Shown here one piece after another: positions 40,952 to 52,981 of a stretch of 64,000 nucleotides of DNA (position 1 is its first letter; each line of letters starts with the position of its first letter). The position numbers and the translations under genes are program-made. Location: contig OU015525.1 in NCBI GenBank assembly GCA_907165065.1, forward strand, positions 4,406,622 to 4,470,621. The letters are read 5' to 3'. Source of the DNA: Caprimulgus europaeus. Lineage: Eukaryota; Chordata; Aves; Caprimulgiformes; Caprimulgidae. The notes under the pieces were generated by a model. That model was not told the origin of the DNA. It searched no databases and saw only the letters and a program-made list of their open reading frames with translations.

Positions 40952-41095
40952 CTGGAGACATTCAAGACCCGCCTGGACGCCTTCCTGTGCGAACTCATCT
41001 AGATGTTCCTGCTCCAGCAGGGGGATTGGACTAGATGATCTTTCGAGGTCCCTTCCAATCCCTGACATTCTGTGATTCTGTGATTCTGTGATTCT
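40932..41095 (+). mobile_element. CR1 LINE 3' end, strongly 5'-truncated
   Basis: It holds the last codons of ORF2 (encoding [18 protein letters not shown]-like sequence), the 3' UTR with CTCCAGCAGGGGGATTGG and GGTCCCTTCCAATCCC, and three terminal ATTCTGTG-type octamers. It is very close to the 26.0-26.3 kb copy, so both come from one subfamily active at about the same time. The left edge is the tandem 20-bp array. Confidence 0.95.
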
Positions 41096-43635
41096 CTGAA
41101 GACTCTCCTGTTCTTTTTCCACTCACTATTGAGGGAACCTAGACAGTGAGATTTTAACTGATGCCTGAAAGCTGAAGTTAGATGAGAGGAATTTTGTCTC
41201 AGGTATATGGCACCACCAAAATCCCACTTACTTAAATAATGATTTTCCCACCTCTGCTTTGACAGGCAGATCACAGTTAATTATGGGAAGAATTCAGTAG
41301 TAAGTGGGTATAGATTAATGCATGGGCTTGCTCAGACATGTGATCAGTTCCCATAGATCTGAGAAAATTTTGCAAGAGTGATAGAGACCGTCAGTGTGCA
41401 ACCCCCTTGCTCTGCTCCATTAGCCAAGCGTGTCCCAGTTTCAGGAGTAGTGATGCAGCCTTATTTGCTCTGCAGAGAGATAAGATCCACAAAAGAGTGG
41501 GAAAGAGAGTAAAATGGACAAATAAAAAGAGGCTGCAGCCCCTAATTGACCTTTCACAAAATGTATTTACTTTATTCTCATTCCCTGGTGAATTCATTAG
41601 CTTGCACTTAGCCCCATTCTTTGGTCAAGTGCTCAGTGGTGAAATAAATGGCAGTAATTTATTCAAGAACCCATAAAATACTGTTTTTATTTCCACTTTT
41701 TAACTCTACAATTCATTAAAGCAGTTACACCTCTGAAGAGAAGTAGTTCTCTGCCCGGCCTCCAGAGATTTTTTTGGAAGTAACTCATGCAAATTCATGT
41801 CTGAGTGTATGTGTTTGTGCATGTGCATGGCAATGTAAGGGACATAATTGCATGGTGTCACTACTCCATTGCAAAAACATCATGGACAAAATAAAACCAA
41901 GACCCCAAGTTTTCTGCCACCACTTTACAATATTTTGTTGGAGCTTTTCTTGTTGGCACTGCAAATTAGACAGGGTTCATCAAGCCCTCTTGTGCTCCAT
42001 CATATTTCCTTCCTCATCAAGAGGGTGAGTAAATGAGACATAGTTGCATTTTATGTTCAAAAAGATTCATAGCTCTTAATTTTACTTTTAATTTTAAGCA
42101 ATCAAGTAATACTTGTGTTCATTCAGCAGCTGTTCAGTGTCTCTTTGGTGAGGCAGGTATCTGCCCATTTGGGAGCTAAGACCATATTTCTGCAACATAT
42201 AAACAAAAAGGAATTTTATATTTACCATTGAGAAAACTTAAAGTTTACCTAGTTACCCTACCAAGCCATCACTCCTCATTTAATGAGTGTTTTCTGTCTG
42301 CATCTTAGGTCTGTCTCTTCACTGAGGATTTCTGTAATCAACATTTCATTTAAACCTCAACACAATTATTTGGCTTTACACCTGGCACCTTAACCGAAAA
42401 CTGAATTTTAAAAAAGCCAGATTTTGAGTTATTTATTACTTACTTTTATTTCCCTTGTTGGACTGTTAGTGAACATACTCTTTTCCCCTGAATACAATGT
42501 TCCAAATGTTAGTAGCTTTGGTTGAGTGTTTGAACTTCAGAAATGGGCAATATTTGAACTTCCAAAAGAATCTTTGATCCTCTAGGAGCTCATTAAGGTT
42601 CCTTTTGAATACATCACTCTATTTCTGCAATCACTTTGCCAATTAATCCATGCTAATGTCACTTGTTAGTAAATGTGTGAGGTGCCATGATCACTAAAGC
42701 TGGTTATTTAGAATAAGAGGCTATTAATGGTTTTAACGAAGGAGCTACTTAGATAGAGCTTTGATAAGTATCTGCTATATGTCTCCAAATAGACTGGATT
42801 TACATCATGTGTAAATTATTTAGGGACAAAAGGGACAAATTATCTCCTAGAGCCCCACTTGGCTAGAAAGTTAGCATCATTCTCCCTCTGCCAAGACTCT
42901 TTCCGATGGAAGAGAGGAATATTGCTTCAAGAAGATAATTTTTTGGTTGTGGTGACTATTAAAATATGTTTTCATTACAATTTTTCTTCTCCCTGCAGAG
43001 GGAATGAGAACATCATTGATTTGGGGATTTCTGTCTTCAAAGGAAAGATAGCAGTGTTGATGAAGAGATATATATGCCGAGGATAAACGAGGCAGGGTTA
43101 CAATTAACATCTCCAGTGTGTCCATTCTCATTTCTTCCTGATCACTGTTGCAGCTTTACGTATTGGCAGAACTCAGCCTCGAATTTACAGCTTCAAGGCT
43201 CAGACACAGTTTCTCCTAAATTGTATCAGAGCTTAAAATACAATTATAAATCACGTATTTAATTACATTGCAACCTCTCTGTATACACAGAATATTCTCA
43301 TTTGCATAATCAATAGAGAAAGCATCAGTGTGACTTTTGAAGTCTCAAATATAACATTTAATTTGCCCAACACAAGCAGCAAAGTCAAAACAGTGCTTCT
43401 CAAATGTCAGCTGCAGCAGTGAAGTTCTGGAGAACCATCTCACCCTCAGAACACATTTCATTCAAATTGCACAGGTTTTAATTAAGAGAGAAATTAGAGG
43501 AATTGCTCTGTTTGCAGGAGTTATGAAGAACAGGGTGGAACCATGCCCTCTAAACATAGAATGGGACCCTGTTGTTCGGTGCACTCTGCATGTACAGGAC
43601 ACAAAGATGATTTTTACCATGGAGATCATATAGTT
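41096..43635. other. unique non-coding DNA, no gene seen
   Basis: No gene or dispersed repeat recognised. AT-rich, with unremarkable short open frames. Confidence 0.55.
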
Positions 43636-43712
43636 TTTCCCAAGAGGTTGTGAAGTCTCCATCCATTAAGATATTTGAAACCCAACTGGACACAGTCCTG
43701 TGCAATAAACCA
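43636..43712 (+). mobile_element. small CR1 LINE remnant (ORF2 terminus)
   Basis: CCCAAGAGGTTGTGAAGTC, CTCCATCC, GATATTTGAAACCC and AACTGGACACAGTCCTG match the end of CR1 ORF2 (EVVESPS...IFKTQLDTVL). About 77 bp are recognisable; the 3' UTR and octamers are gone or unrecognisable. It is an old fragment. Confidence 0.78.
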
Positions 43713-45404
43713 CTCTTGGAGCTGATGTGTCCATGTGTAGTCATGCAGCCGTTGTACAATAAAGGCCTGGCACTCATGGTTTAGTTGACAAACAGTAACT
43801 GATTAAAATTAACCTAATCAGGATATCTTCAGTGCCCATATCTGAGGAGAACATATATGAAAGAGCATGGAGCACATGTCTCATGCTCTAAAAGCACCTG
43901 TCTTGTAATGACATAAAAGGAAAAAAATGCAGGAATCAGTTCTAAGAGAATAAAGAGCAAGAAAGCAATCTAAAATACCCTTAAGAAGATATTTAGGAAA
44001 AATTACATATATGCATGGAGGGGTTTTCATGGATTTGGGAGTAATTCTAAAGAGATTTTCAAAGGCGAACTTTGCAAAACTAAAAGATTTGCAGAATATT
44101 GCTTTATCAGGACAGCACTTATTCTAGCACAAACAGGTAGGATGAAGTGAAACAAAGAAATAAAAGTTAAATAACAAAAGAGTTAACCTTAATTTACCCT
44201 AATTAACCTGGAGATAAATTGGTCTCCACCACTATATTCTGCCATCACATTATGGTTTTTAGAAGTTATTTTTATTGGCCAATCCATCTTCACTTTGACT
44301 TTCTTTCTTAAGTCCTCATTACTATTCCACAGCTCAATAGCTATTTTTTCACTGGACATGTTAAATGGTGGAAAAATAAAATGAATCAATACAGTGACTC
44401 AATTAATTCCTCATCTTAAATTCTAATAAAATCAATTTGGAGAAGTGGTGTATCATTAAGCTTACATCATAATACAGTAATTAGAAACAACTTTCATCTT
44501 GCCAATTCCTTTGAAGATTTTAACGGCAATCAATTAAACATGCTTTGCTTCTCCATTAAAGACTTTCAAAATGGAAATTGGATGAGAAGTTAAAGATAAG
44601 GTGGCTGATTACACAACCTTACTACCCATCCCCAATTCAAATATTTCCCCAAAAATGTGCAAACTCACCATTAAAAAGTTAACAAAAGCTAAGCCCCTTT
44701 CCCATAGTAGCCAACAGTAAGTTTTCACTTAATATATCATGTTTGAATAGATACAGTGGTGCTGTGCTTTGTGATTTGCATATTTACTAAATAGAAATTT
44801 TGGTGTGGCTCACTGCACTCAAATCTTTTTTCTTTTTTTAGATTATGCATAGTTGCTTTTAGGAGTTTAGCTACATTTGTATTAAAAGGATGCAATTTAA
44901 GATTCACTGTCTACTATTGAAATTAAAATGTCTCCACAGATCTTAGAGAGAAGTGGATATTTTTTGTCTGCTGTTTCATTAATAATAATAATTGGAGCTT
45001 AGTGATGAACCCTCTATAGTCTGTGCTGCACAAAAAATGGAAAAAGGCAACACCAGGTTGAAATAACCTACAGTCTAGCCAGAAACCATTAACTCTTCTC
45101 TTGCTAGGGGTTTATGCCCAGAAGGAATTTGCATTCATAAGGAAAACATGCACACTTAGTTCAACGGCTGAATGTCTAATTAGCTACACTAGCTCTCCCC
45201 TGAAATTGGAGAAATCCAACTTCCTTGACTGTTTGTGTTTCACCTTATTAAACTGCAGCAGTTTCTTTCTGACACTGAGACATCAGCCCTGTACACACTG
45301 TTCCTGATGATGTCCCAGCAGGGCTGCATGGACCATGCATCACCACACCATCCTCTCTGTATTATCACCCCATGCTGCATGAACCAGCACTTGTTGTTTT
45401 GGGT
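43713..45404. other. unique AT-rich non-coding DNA, no gene seen
   Basis: No gene recognised. The part from about 44390 to 44620 is AT-rich, non-repetitive and has several AATTA/TAATTAG-like cores (CAATTAATT, GTAATTAG, CAATTAAAC), similar in style to the candidate conserved blocks at 12.8 and 27.2 kb. Confidence 0.45.
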
Positions 45405-45615
45405 TTTTTAATCCTGCCTGCTGATGGGAAAGTTGTGAATTATTTCTTTATTTTTCTTCATTTGTGCAGGCAGCTTTTGCTTTACCTATTAAAGTGTCTT
45501 TATCTCAACTCATGAGTTTTCCCACTTTTACCTTTTTGATTCTCTCCCCCATCCCACTGTAGGAGACTGAGTGGCTGTGTGGTGCTTAGTTGCTGGCTGG
45601 GGTTAAACCAAGACA
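45405..45615 (+). mobile_element. partial ERVL-type LTR (3' part)
   Basis: It matches the 3' part of a bird ERVL-type LTR: CCTGCCTGCTGATGGGAA, CAGCTTTTGCTTTACC, a TATTAAAG signal in the usual poly(A)-signal position, TTATCTCAACTCATGAG, GATTCTCTCCCCCATCCCAC, then GTGGTGCTTAGTTGCTGG and the CA-type terminus GGTTAAACCAAGACA. The left part of the LTR is not recognisable and no internal virus region is attached. It is broken and old. The right edge at 45615 is well defined, the left edge is soft. Confidence 0.8.
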
Positions 45616-47286
45616 TTATGGGATAATATATCTTTTGGATTTACTCCACAAGCTGAATACTATTTGTTCTCCAAGTCTCTAAATTGTCTCTTCTTGTTAT
45701 TTTTATTTTTTTTAAATTATACTTCCTTTCTACAGTCAAGGAAAAGAAAGGAGTAGCATATAAGTAAAAAAACTCTTCCAAGAATTGAACAACTTGTTCT
45801 TTAGTCCATGTCATCAAAATTTGATAGATAAAACTATTTCTGGATGTGTCAGTAAAAGAGTCCTCATTGTGCCTACATTTGCAGTCAGTCTGCGTATCGA
45901 TGAAAATATGAAATGTTATAATTAGAGTTTATTGTTATAATTAGAGTTCATAACATTTTATTTCATTAAAAGTTAGCCTTTTGTTGAAAATGGAAAATCA
46001 ACTTTTGTTTAACAATTTTTTAAATTCTTTCTTGAACATCTTATGAAATATTAGTACGTGAAAATAATTCTATTTTTTTTTTTCTGAACTTCTTACATTT
46101 TGAACAAGAAGTAAAAAAAAAGTTAGAAAACTCTTCAGAAAGAAGGATGTAATGTAGTAAAAGCAGAAAAAAAAGAGAGGAATGAAAGCCAAAGAAAAAG
46201 AGCAAAACTAAAAATGAAAAATAGGAAAAATTTGTTTTTCAATAATTTTTTCAAGATAAATCAGATTAAAAATTGCAGATTAAAAGCAGGATAAAAAGAG
46301 AAATCAGATCAAAAACACAACATTTGCAAAAAAAAACCTTACATTCTTCAGTCAAAAGCTTCTGTGATTCGGATTCATCTCATCAAAAGGACTAAAACAT
46401 ACATGTCTATGTCTGAGCTAGCTGTAAAGGTGCCTTCAGAGTTAATGGAAAAAATGGTCTACCATAGGGCATAATTCAAATGTTAAAAATCAAGTAGATG
46501 GATAGTGCCTGTTCCTCTGCAATGCCTGTAAGGTGAGTTTGGTACTTCTGACACTGATAGAAATGCAGGCACCATCTAAAGCAGATGAAATTAATCCCAC
46601 CTCTGGGCCCTCAGCCCTATCAATGTCACAAGAAAACTTCAAAGTCAAGAGAAGTCCAGGGTCAAACACCCAAGAGCCCACAGACTTCAACAGAATTGAG
46701 GCAAGATATCCACAACAGGAAGAAGTGGAAGCTGTGTCTGAGGATGAGTCTGTGGATGTGTGGGTTAGAGTTGGATTTATGAAAAACAGTGCAGAGGTTT
46801 TCATGGCTGCACTACACTATAGTACAACTGGAACTATCCTCAGTTCATCTCTCAGGAGCTGGCATTAACATAACCTGCACTTCATTTGGGTTTTATCAGT
46901 ACCCCTAGTTTTCCCACTGAAGTTCAAATGGCAGAAAAATAACTTTTTTATATATTGTTTGAGCAGTCGTCTTTGCACAGAATATTGTATTTTTACTACA
47001 TAAAATTGCCCCAGACATCTGCAGGTTTAAAGGAGAATATGTAGCTCAAGAATGATGTAAATACCTAACAAACTAATTATATGAGTGCCAATGCTTGAAC
47101 TTCTCTTGACTTTAAACAAGTTTTCTTTCTTTTCTGACATTAATAGGGAACCATTGCACCATTCATTGCCATCAGGAAGGCAATGAAATGCCAATCAGAG
47201 GCAACTCTTCTGGAAACTAGCTGCTAGCTAGAAACTGAAAACCAAATATCTACCAATGGAAGAGGCTGGAATATCCACATATGGAA
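45616..47286. other. unique AT-rich DNA, weak coding candidate inside
   Basis: Mostly A/T-rich unique sequence. A small repeat structure lies at 45911-45958: GTTATAATTAGAGTT occurs twice with a 19-bp period, bounded by the inverted pair AAATGTTAT/ATAACATTT. The open frame at 46563-46868 is listed separately. Confidence 0.5.
46563..46868 (+). CDS. unsupported open frame, possible but unlikely coding
   Basis: From the ATG at 46563 the frame runs about 101 codons to a TAA. It begins MQAPSKADEINPTSG and has an acidic stretch (PQQEEVEAVSEDESVDVW at mid-length) of balanced, non-repetitive composition, which is unusual beside the other frames of this window. I recognise no domain, signal peptide or membrane segment. 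There is no promoter, no convincing splice context and no poly(A) signal at the right place. It may be a chance frame, a lineage-specific exon or a decayed retrocopy; chance is the most likely. Confidence 0.1.
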   Translation: MQAPSKADEINPTSGPSALSMSQENFKVKRSPGSNTQEPTDFNRIEARYPQQEEVEAVSEDESVDVWVRVGFMKNSAEVFMAALHYSTTGTILSSSLRSWH

Positions 47287-48220
47287 GTGTTCAGTTCATC
47301 AGTGACCTGGATGAAGGGACAGAGTGTTCCCTCAGCAAGTTTGCTGATGGCACTAAACTGGGAAAAGAGACTGATACACCAGAAGGCTGTGCTGCCATTC
47401 AGGGAGACCTGGACAGGCTGGGGAGCTGGGTGGAAAGAAACCTAATGGAGCTGAACAAAGGCAAGTGTAGAGTCCTGCACCTAGGGAGGAATAACCCCAG
47501 GCACCAGTACTTGTTGGGGGTAGAGCTACTAGAAAGCAGCTGTAAAGAGAAGGCCCTGGGAGTCCTGGTGGACAGCAGGTGAACCATGAGCCGGCAATGT
47601 GTCCTGGTGGCCAAGAAAGCCAATGGTCTCCTGGGGTGCATTAAGAAGAGTGTAGCCAGCAGGTCAAGGGAGGTTCTCCTCCCCCTCTACTCTGCCCTTG
47701 TGAAGCCACATCTGGAGTATTGGGTCCAGTTCTGGGCTCCCCAGTTCAAGACCAGGAATTACTGGAAAGAGTCCAGTGGAGGCTACAAAGATGATTAGGG
47801 GACTGTAGCATCTCTCATGAGGAAAGACTGAGAGAGCTGGTTCTGTTTAGCCTGGAGAAGAGAAGACTGAGAGGGGACTTTATAATTGCTTATAAATATC
47901 TAAGGGGTGGGTGTCAAGAGGATGGGACCAGACTCTTTTCAGTGGTGCCCAGTGACAGGACAAGAGGCAATGGGCACAAACTGTAACAGTTCCATCTGAA
48001 GTTGAGGAAAAACTTCTTTACTGTGAGGGTGTCAGAGCCCTGGGACAGGCTGCCCAGAGAGGTTGTGGAGTCTCCATCTCTGGAGATGCTCAAAACCCAC
48101 CTGGATGCTGTCCTGTGCAACTTGCTCTAGGTGAACCTGCCGTGGCAGGGATGTTGGACCGGATGATCTCCTGAGGTCCCTTCCAACCCTGACCATTCTG
48201 TGATTCTGTGATTCTGTGAT
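47287..48220 (+). mobile_element. CR1 LINE, longest copy in window, with 3' end
   Basis: This 5'-truncated CR1 begins just before the RT catalytic box ([16 protein letters not shown], then ADGTKLG) and runs to the 3' octamers. Blocks in order: [57 protein letters not shown], a TGA stop at 47580, [20 protein letters not shown] and [16 protein letters not shown] frame change follows near 47750, then the remaining ORF2 tail in other frames, the 3' UTR and three ATTCTGTG-type octamers. The second catalytic Asp of the FADD box is Gly (codon 47349-47351). In an active element this is the reverse transcriptase used for target-primed insertion; this copy cannot encode it. Confidence 0.96.
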
Positions 48221-50751
48221 TATGAAATTGAGCCATTTTGAAAATAGAAAATGTGGGACATATATGACTCCCAGTTGTTTCCCAGAAAGCCTTAGCAGTT
48301 GCATCTTTAAGGCCACTGTTTATGCTACAGCTACATTATATAAGATTGCAGTAGCATCAGTAATTATAGCCAGAGGTATAAGAGAAATCTTACCTACCTC
48401 TAGAAAGAAACAGGACTGCTTTAAAAATTATCACCCTCACAGAAAGTCCACTGCTGAGTTAGTATTTTCAAGACAGAGGATAGATAGCTGTTTACTCAGA
48501 AACTTCTGGAAAAATCAATTAGACTGGATTAGCAACTGAAATCAGTTCAATTAACCCTGACACATGATCTGCATTCAGAGGGACAACAGTCACAGGGTGG
48601 ATTTGTCAGCCATAAAGGCCTGGAGAAACTATCTGCAGAAGTCAGATCACAATTCAGGTGTTGGATGTACAGCCCCCAACCTCACAAAGAGCTCTCTGGT
48701 TGAGCAATAAATCCAAAATAAACTTGTCCATAACACTGAGTTGGGAGTGGATTCCCTCATGTGACAACTCTGTATGTCCTTTCTTAAAAGTCCTTTTCAA
48801 CAGCTCTGCCCAGGAAATGCTCTTTTTTTTGGCAAAGCACAATGCTTCAGCCCTGTGAGAAGAGTCAAGATAGCTCAGCTTTCTGCCATCATCCAGCATG
48901 ATGAAGCTGATTAAGAAATTACACCAACTGACTGTTTTCCTATTCCTGTGCATGGTGACTTCTCCTCCCTGCTCAGCAGCAACATCCCTCTGAGATGCTG
49001 GGGATCAGCACACATCAAATTGGTGGTTGCTCTCCAGCACTGACATTAAGTCCTGGCATCAAGTGTAAAGCATATTAACATGCTAATGGATCGTGTCTGC
49101 CACTGCTGCTACATTTACAGTGGTTACCAAGAAGCTTGAGAAGACCAAAAGACATAGCAGAGAGGAAGGTTTTCTTGTGCCAGCCACTTCACATCTGAAG
49201 TCCATTGCATTTTGTTGAATACTATGGTTGCCCACATCACTCTTCCAGAAGTAGTTAATGAATAGATTCACCAGATATATCTTGCAGTCAGGAGCAGAGC
49301 AAGAGAGAAAGAAAATCCCATGACTGGGATACAAACAAGAATAATGTGACACTTCTGACAACAAACAAGGGGATTTGCTGGTCTTAAGGATTCACATTGA
49401 ATATTATGTTGGCAGTTTATCTGGACAGCATCTAACATTGAGAGGAAGGACCATGTAAAAAATACTGTTCATTTGCAAAGAAAACAACTGGAGACATAAT
49501 ATACAGTGCTTCATGCATCTATTTAAGAAGTGTAATTTAAGTGACCTTAATGGTACCATGAGTCATTACAGACACCAGGAGAGAAGGCAAGATAAGGCTG
49601 ATTCAAAACATTAAGCCATAAATATCTGAGCAATGCCTACCTTTCCAATATCCACCATGGGATATTCACCAGAGTCAGAATTTCATGCCAACATCCCTTA
49701 AGAATTTTATAACGGGGCTCCTGGGCTATTGGCTGTCCTTTTGTTATGCTCTGGAGAGAAATCAAGCATGAAGGAGAGATTATTCGAAACTAAAAAGAAA
49801 TACCAATATTTCTTGCTGTGTGCTTTAAATTCCCCCCGAGTATCAAAGTACAGTGCAAGTGCTCTGCAAGTCTGTAGCATTCCCAAACAGGCAGCTGAGA
49901 TTTTGGGAGTAAAGAAGTGCCACATGTCTACTGTTCATAAGCAGCACAAGGCACCACAAATTTTGAAACAGAAATTTTACAGGTCATTAATTGTCTAATG
50001 TTTAAAAGTGCCACAGATGTCGTTTTACACCATTAGTCTAAGGGCAGTCTCTGATTAAAAGATGAATTTTCTTCTATATGATGACCTGGTAAAAGTCTTA
50101 AAAAAAAAAAAAAAGTCTTTTAGTCTAATTTCATCTTTAGATAAATATGGGAGGCTCTTGAAAAGGATCATATCACATAAATGTGTTGTCCACTTGTAAA
50201 CACAGCTAGAATCTGGTCTTTTTGAAGAAGTAACAATAGAGGTAAAACAGAGAATGTAAACCATCTCAAGAAGACAAAAAAGGGAATGGATCTCTTGAGA
50301 GAGAAATGCAAATTTTTGTGTCAGAGGAATGGCTTAGGTAACAGTCAGCCAGAGGATATTGAAATTTAAAAATGTTAAATATTATAAATTACTTTAATTT
50401 ACGCCTCCCATAGTGATATTCTTTGAGCAGCATCCTCTCTGCTGTCTCTTCTCTGCCCCAGCAGCTACACTGCAATTAAGAAGGGGCTTTATAGGTCACT
50501 TGGTTTTCCCTTTGGCCAGGTTTACTGTGTTAGATCTTGGTCTGAGAGGCTTACACACAAACCCAGGGTGCAGTGACTTTCAGGTGGTTAATCAAGTCTG
50601 TAATTAAAAGCCAATATTGTGTTCAAGCTCCTCTTTCTCATGACTGGTGGCCTGTATATGTCCCACTTACCTTCAACACAGTTCATTTAGAAAATAAACT
50701 ATCTTCAATGACAGTTCATTAATATCACATGGTCTGAATCTTGGGATTGTT
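48221..50751. other. unique non-coding DNA, no gene seen
   Basis: No gene recognised. A 15-base A run at 50100-50114 is bracketed by AAAAGTCTT (50091-50099 and 50111-50119). Confidence 0.55.
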
Positions 50752-50820
50752 CTATGGTAGGACAAGAGTTGGACCCAATGATCCTTGTGGGTCCCTTATA
50801 ACTTTCTATGATTCTATGAT
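50752..50820 (+). mobile_element. CR1 LINE tail only
   Basis: TAGGACAAGAGTTGGACCC, GATCCTTGTGGGTCCC and two terminal octamers (TTTCTATGATTCTATGAT) mark the last 70 bp or so of a CR1 3' UTR. The subfamily differs from the longer copies (GGTTGGACTCGATGATC type). No ORF2 sequence remains on the left, so the insertion was extremely short or its left part has decayed. Confidence 0.85.
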
Positions 50821-52981
50821 CATTAAATTACCTTCATTTTTATAAAGGTATGTTTGTGCATGATTCACCTGCTTATGAAGCCTTAATAGACTTGCACAAG
50901 GATTTGGCTGAGGCTAAGCAGAACAAATGGCTCTATTTGTCCCTCGTAGGCAGTTTTCTTCCTTTACACCCACACTTTCTCCTCTCTTACTGGTTTTAGA
51001 CACTTTTGCACATTGCTTATCCCCAAGGCTGAGAACTCTGCTGTTATTTATTCATACAGATCCCCACCAAACGGAGCCCTGATCCTTTCATGAGAATCCC
51101 TGATGCTGCAGACATGCAAATTCATCATACAGAGCCCAAGAGCTCACCTCCTGCTGGGCAGCTTTGCTGTTGGCCGCTATGTTGTTAGCATTCGTAATTT
51201 CAGGAGTGATTTAGTACAGCACAAAAAGCTTGGGAATGAAAAGCAGGCACAAAAATGACTTTGATGTGTGGAGTGGACAACTTGCTGCACAGCAGCGTTT
51301 GCGGTGAGCATCTCAACTAGGAGTTCTGCTCACTCATCATCAAACCCCAGATTAGCCTTCAGAGTCTGGTCTTCTACAAAGCTCTGACAGGCTGAGGACT
51401 GACCCAGCATCTCTGGCAGTTGGCATTTTCCTCAGGAAAAAGAAGTACAGCTGGAAAAGAAAGTCCCAAGATTGGGAAGTGGTCTACTTTGATCTCAAAG
51501 CAAACATCTGTGTAGTTTCTGCCCATGGGGCTATAACATGCCTTCAACCCTGGTGGTAATCAGGTCTCCAGGAGAAAACTGTAGTTCTCAAAAAATTGCA
51601 AGGCCTCAAGGAGAATAGAAACAGAGCACGAATGAGCAAGAGATCTGTTCCTGCCTTGTTCTTCCTGCCATCACCATGCTGGTGTGTGCTCTCCTGTGCT
51701 CTCCTGTGGCTCTCCCCCATACGGAGTATGGGGACTAAGATGGGAAGCTGTCATTGACTTCTTTTGTAGTTACTTATATACCACTGAAAGCATACAGTTT
51801 AGCAAAAAATATAGATTTTTGTCAGCTACTTCATAAATCAAAACAGCCACAGCAACTTCACTGTTTCCCAAGATGACAGGAGAAATAAGAGACATCTCAT
51901 TGTGTGTGCTGAGTCTGTGCATTTCAATGACTCGTCATTGAAAACATCTTATCGTGTTTACTAAAGAATCAACATCTCCCTTTGCCTGACCCCAAATTTT
52001 CCTCTCTTTTCCTTAATCAGTACAGTTGGCAGAAATATTCTTGATTTTCTCCATGAGTCCTGATATTGATTTGAATCAAGTGCCTGTGTCTGAGGAGGAG
52101 CTGAATTCAGAGAATGAAAATCAGTATCAGATAGTATCATATAGATACGTCCCTTTTCTATGCCTCATGGAAGCAAAAGAGATTGAAATAGCAAAGGAAT
52201 CAGAAAAATGAAGTTTGTATTTTTCTATAGTGCAGACACTAAAAGCCCATGCAGTTTCCAGAAGGCATTCAATCTCATCTTTCTAACCATCTTTGTCAGA
52301 AAAATGTTCTACTTAAATTAGAGAGATGTAATTATGCTAAATTGTGCAGAGGTAAATGAGACTCAGTCATGCATGAGGGTCTTAGAAGAAGAAAACAGGG
52401 CAGATTTTGTGGTTTCCATGGAACAAGTCTTCCTGTCAATCAATTGATCTGAAAAGCTGGGCTGAGCAGTCTTTCTGGATTATATTATTATAGCATCAGG
52501 AAATTGCAGTGACTTGAGAGGCTATCCACAAGCCAAAAACACTTTTACAATTCTCAGACATTTTTGCAGCCTTTCAACAAAATTTAGGGATTAAAAGTGC
52601 CTGCCTTTTGGTGTGCTATATTTTTTCTAAGTTTTGCTGTAAATGCCACCAATTGATTAAGAGAGTTGCTTTTATTTATTTTTGTCTTCAAGAGCTGTCA
52701 GAAGTCCTGGCTTTTTACCACCATCACTACCTGCAGTTTCTTTGAGAGTTAATAGGTAGAAAAGTGGAGACATCTTATATGAGACTAGCAGCTGGTACTC
52801 CAGGAGGGGGGATGAAACAAAAATGGATCCTTAGAGATGCAGAGTATCAGGAACAGTGCTGTACCACAGCAAGCAGAAGAAAACACCATAAAAGGTAGAA
52901 AAGCTGTAAAATGACCAAATGCACGTATAACAGTAAAATACTGCTGAAAGTGATGCTGGCACACTAGAGATTGGGGTTAGA
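50821..52981. other. unique non-coding DNA, one weak exon candidate
   Basis: No dispersed repeat recognised. A 13-bp near-tandem repeat (GTGCTCTCCTGTG-like) lies at about 51686-51712. The exon candidate at 52021-52211 is listed separately. Confidence 0.5.
52021..52211 (+). CDS. weak candidate terminal exon
   Basis: A good 3' splice-site shape precedes it: pyrimidine-rich TTTTCCTCTCTTTTCC, then TTAATCAG ending at 52020. The frame entered there stays open to the TGA at 52209 and reads QLAEIFLIFSMSPDIDLNQ, then PVSEEELNSENENQYQIVSY, a hydrophobic patch, and an E/K-rich end (KEIEIAKESEK). The composition is acidic and polar like a disordered C-terminus. Against it: no matching donor exon, no recognisable domain, no AATAAA soon after, and one isolated 63-codon frame is easily chance. 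It begins inside the exon with no start codon of its own. Confidence 0.1.
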
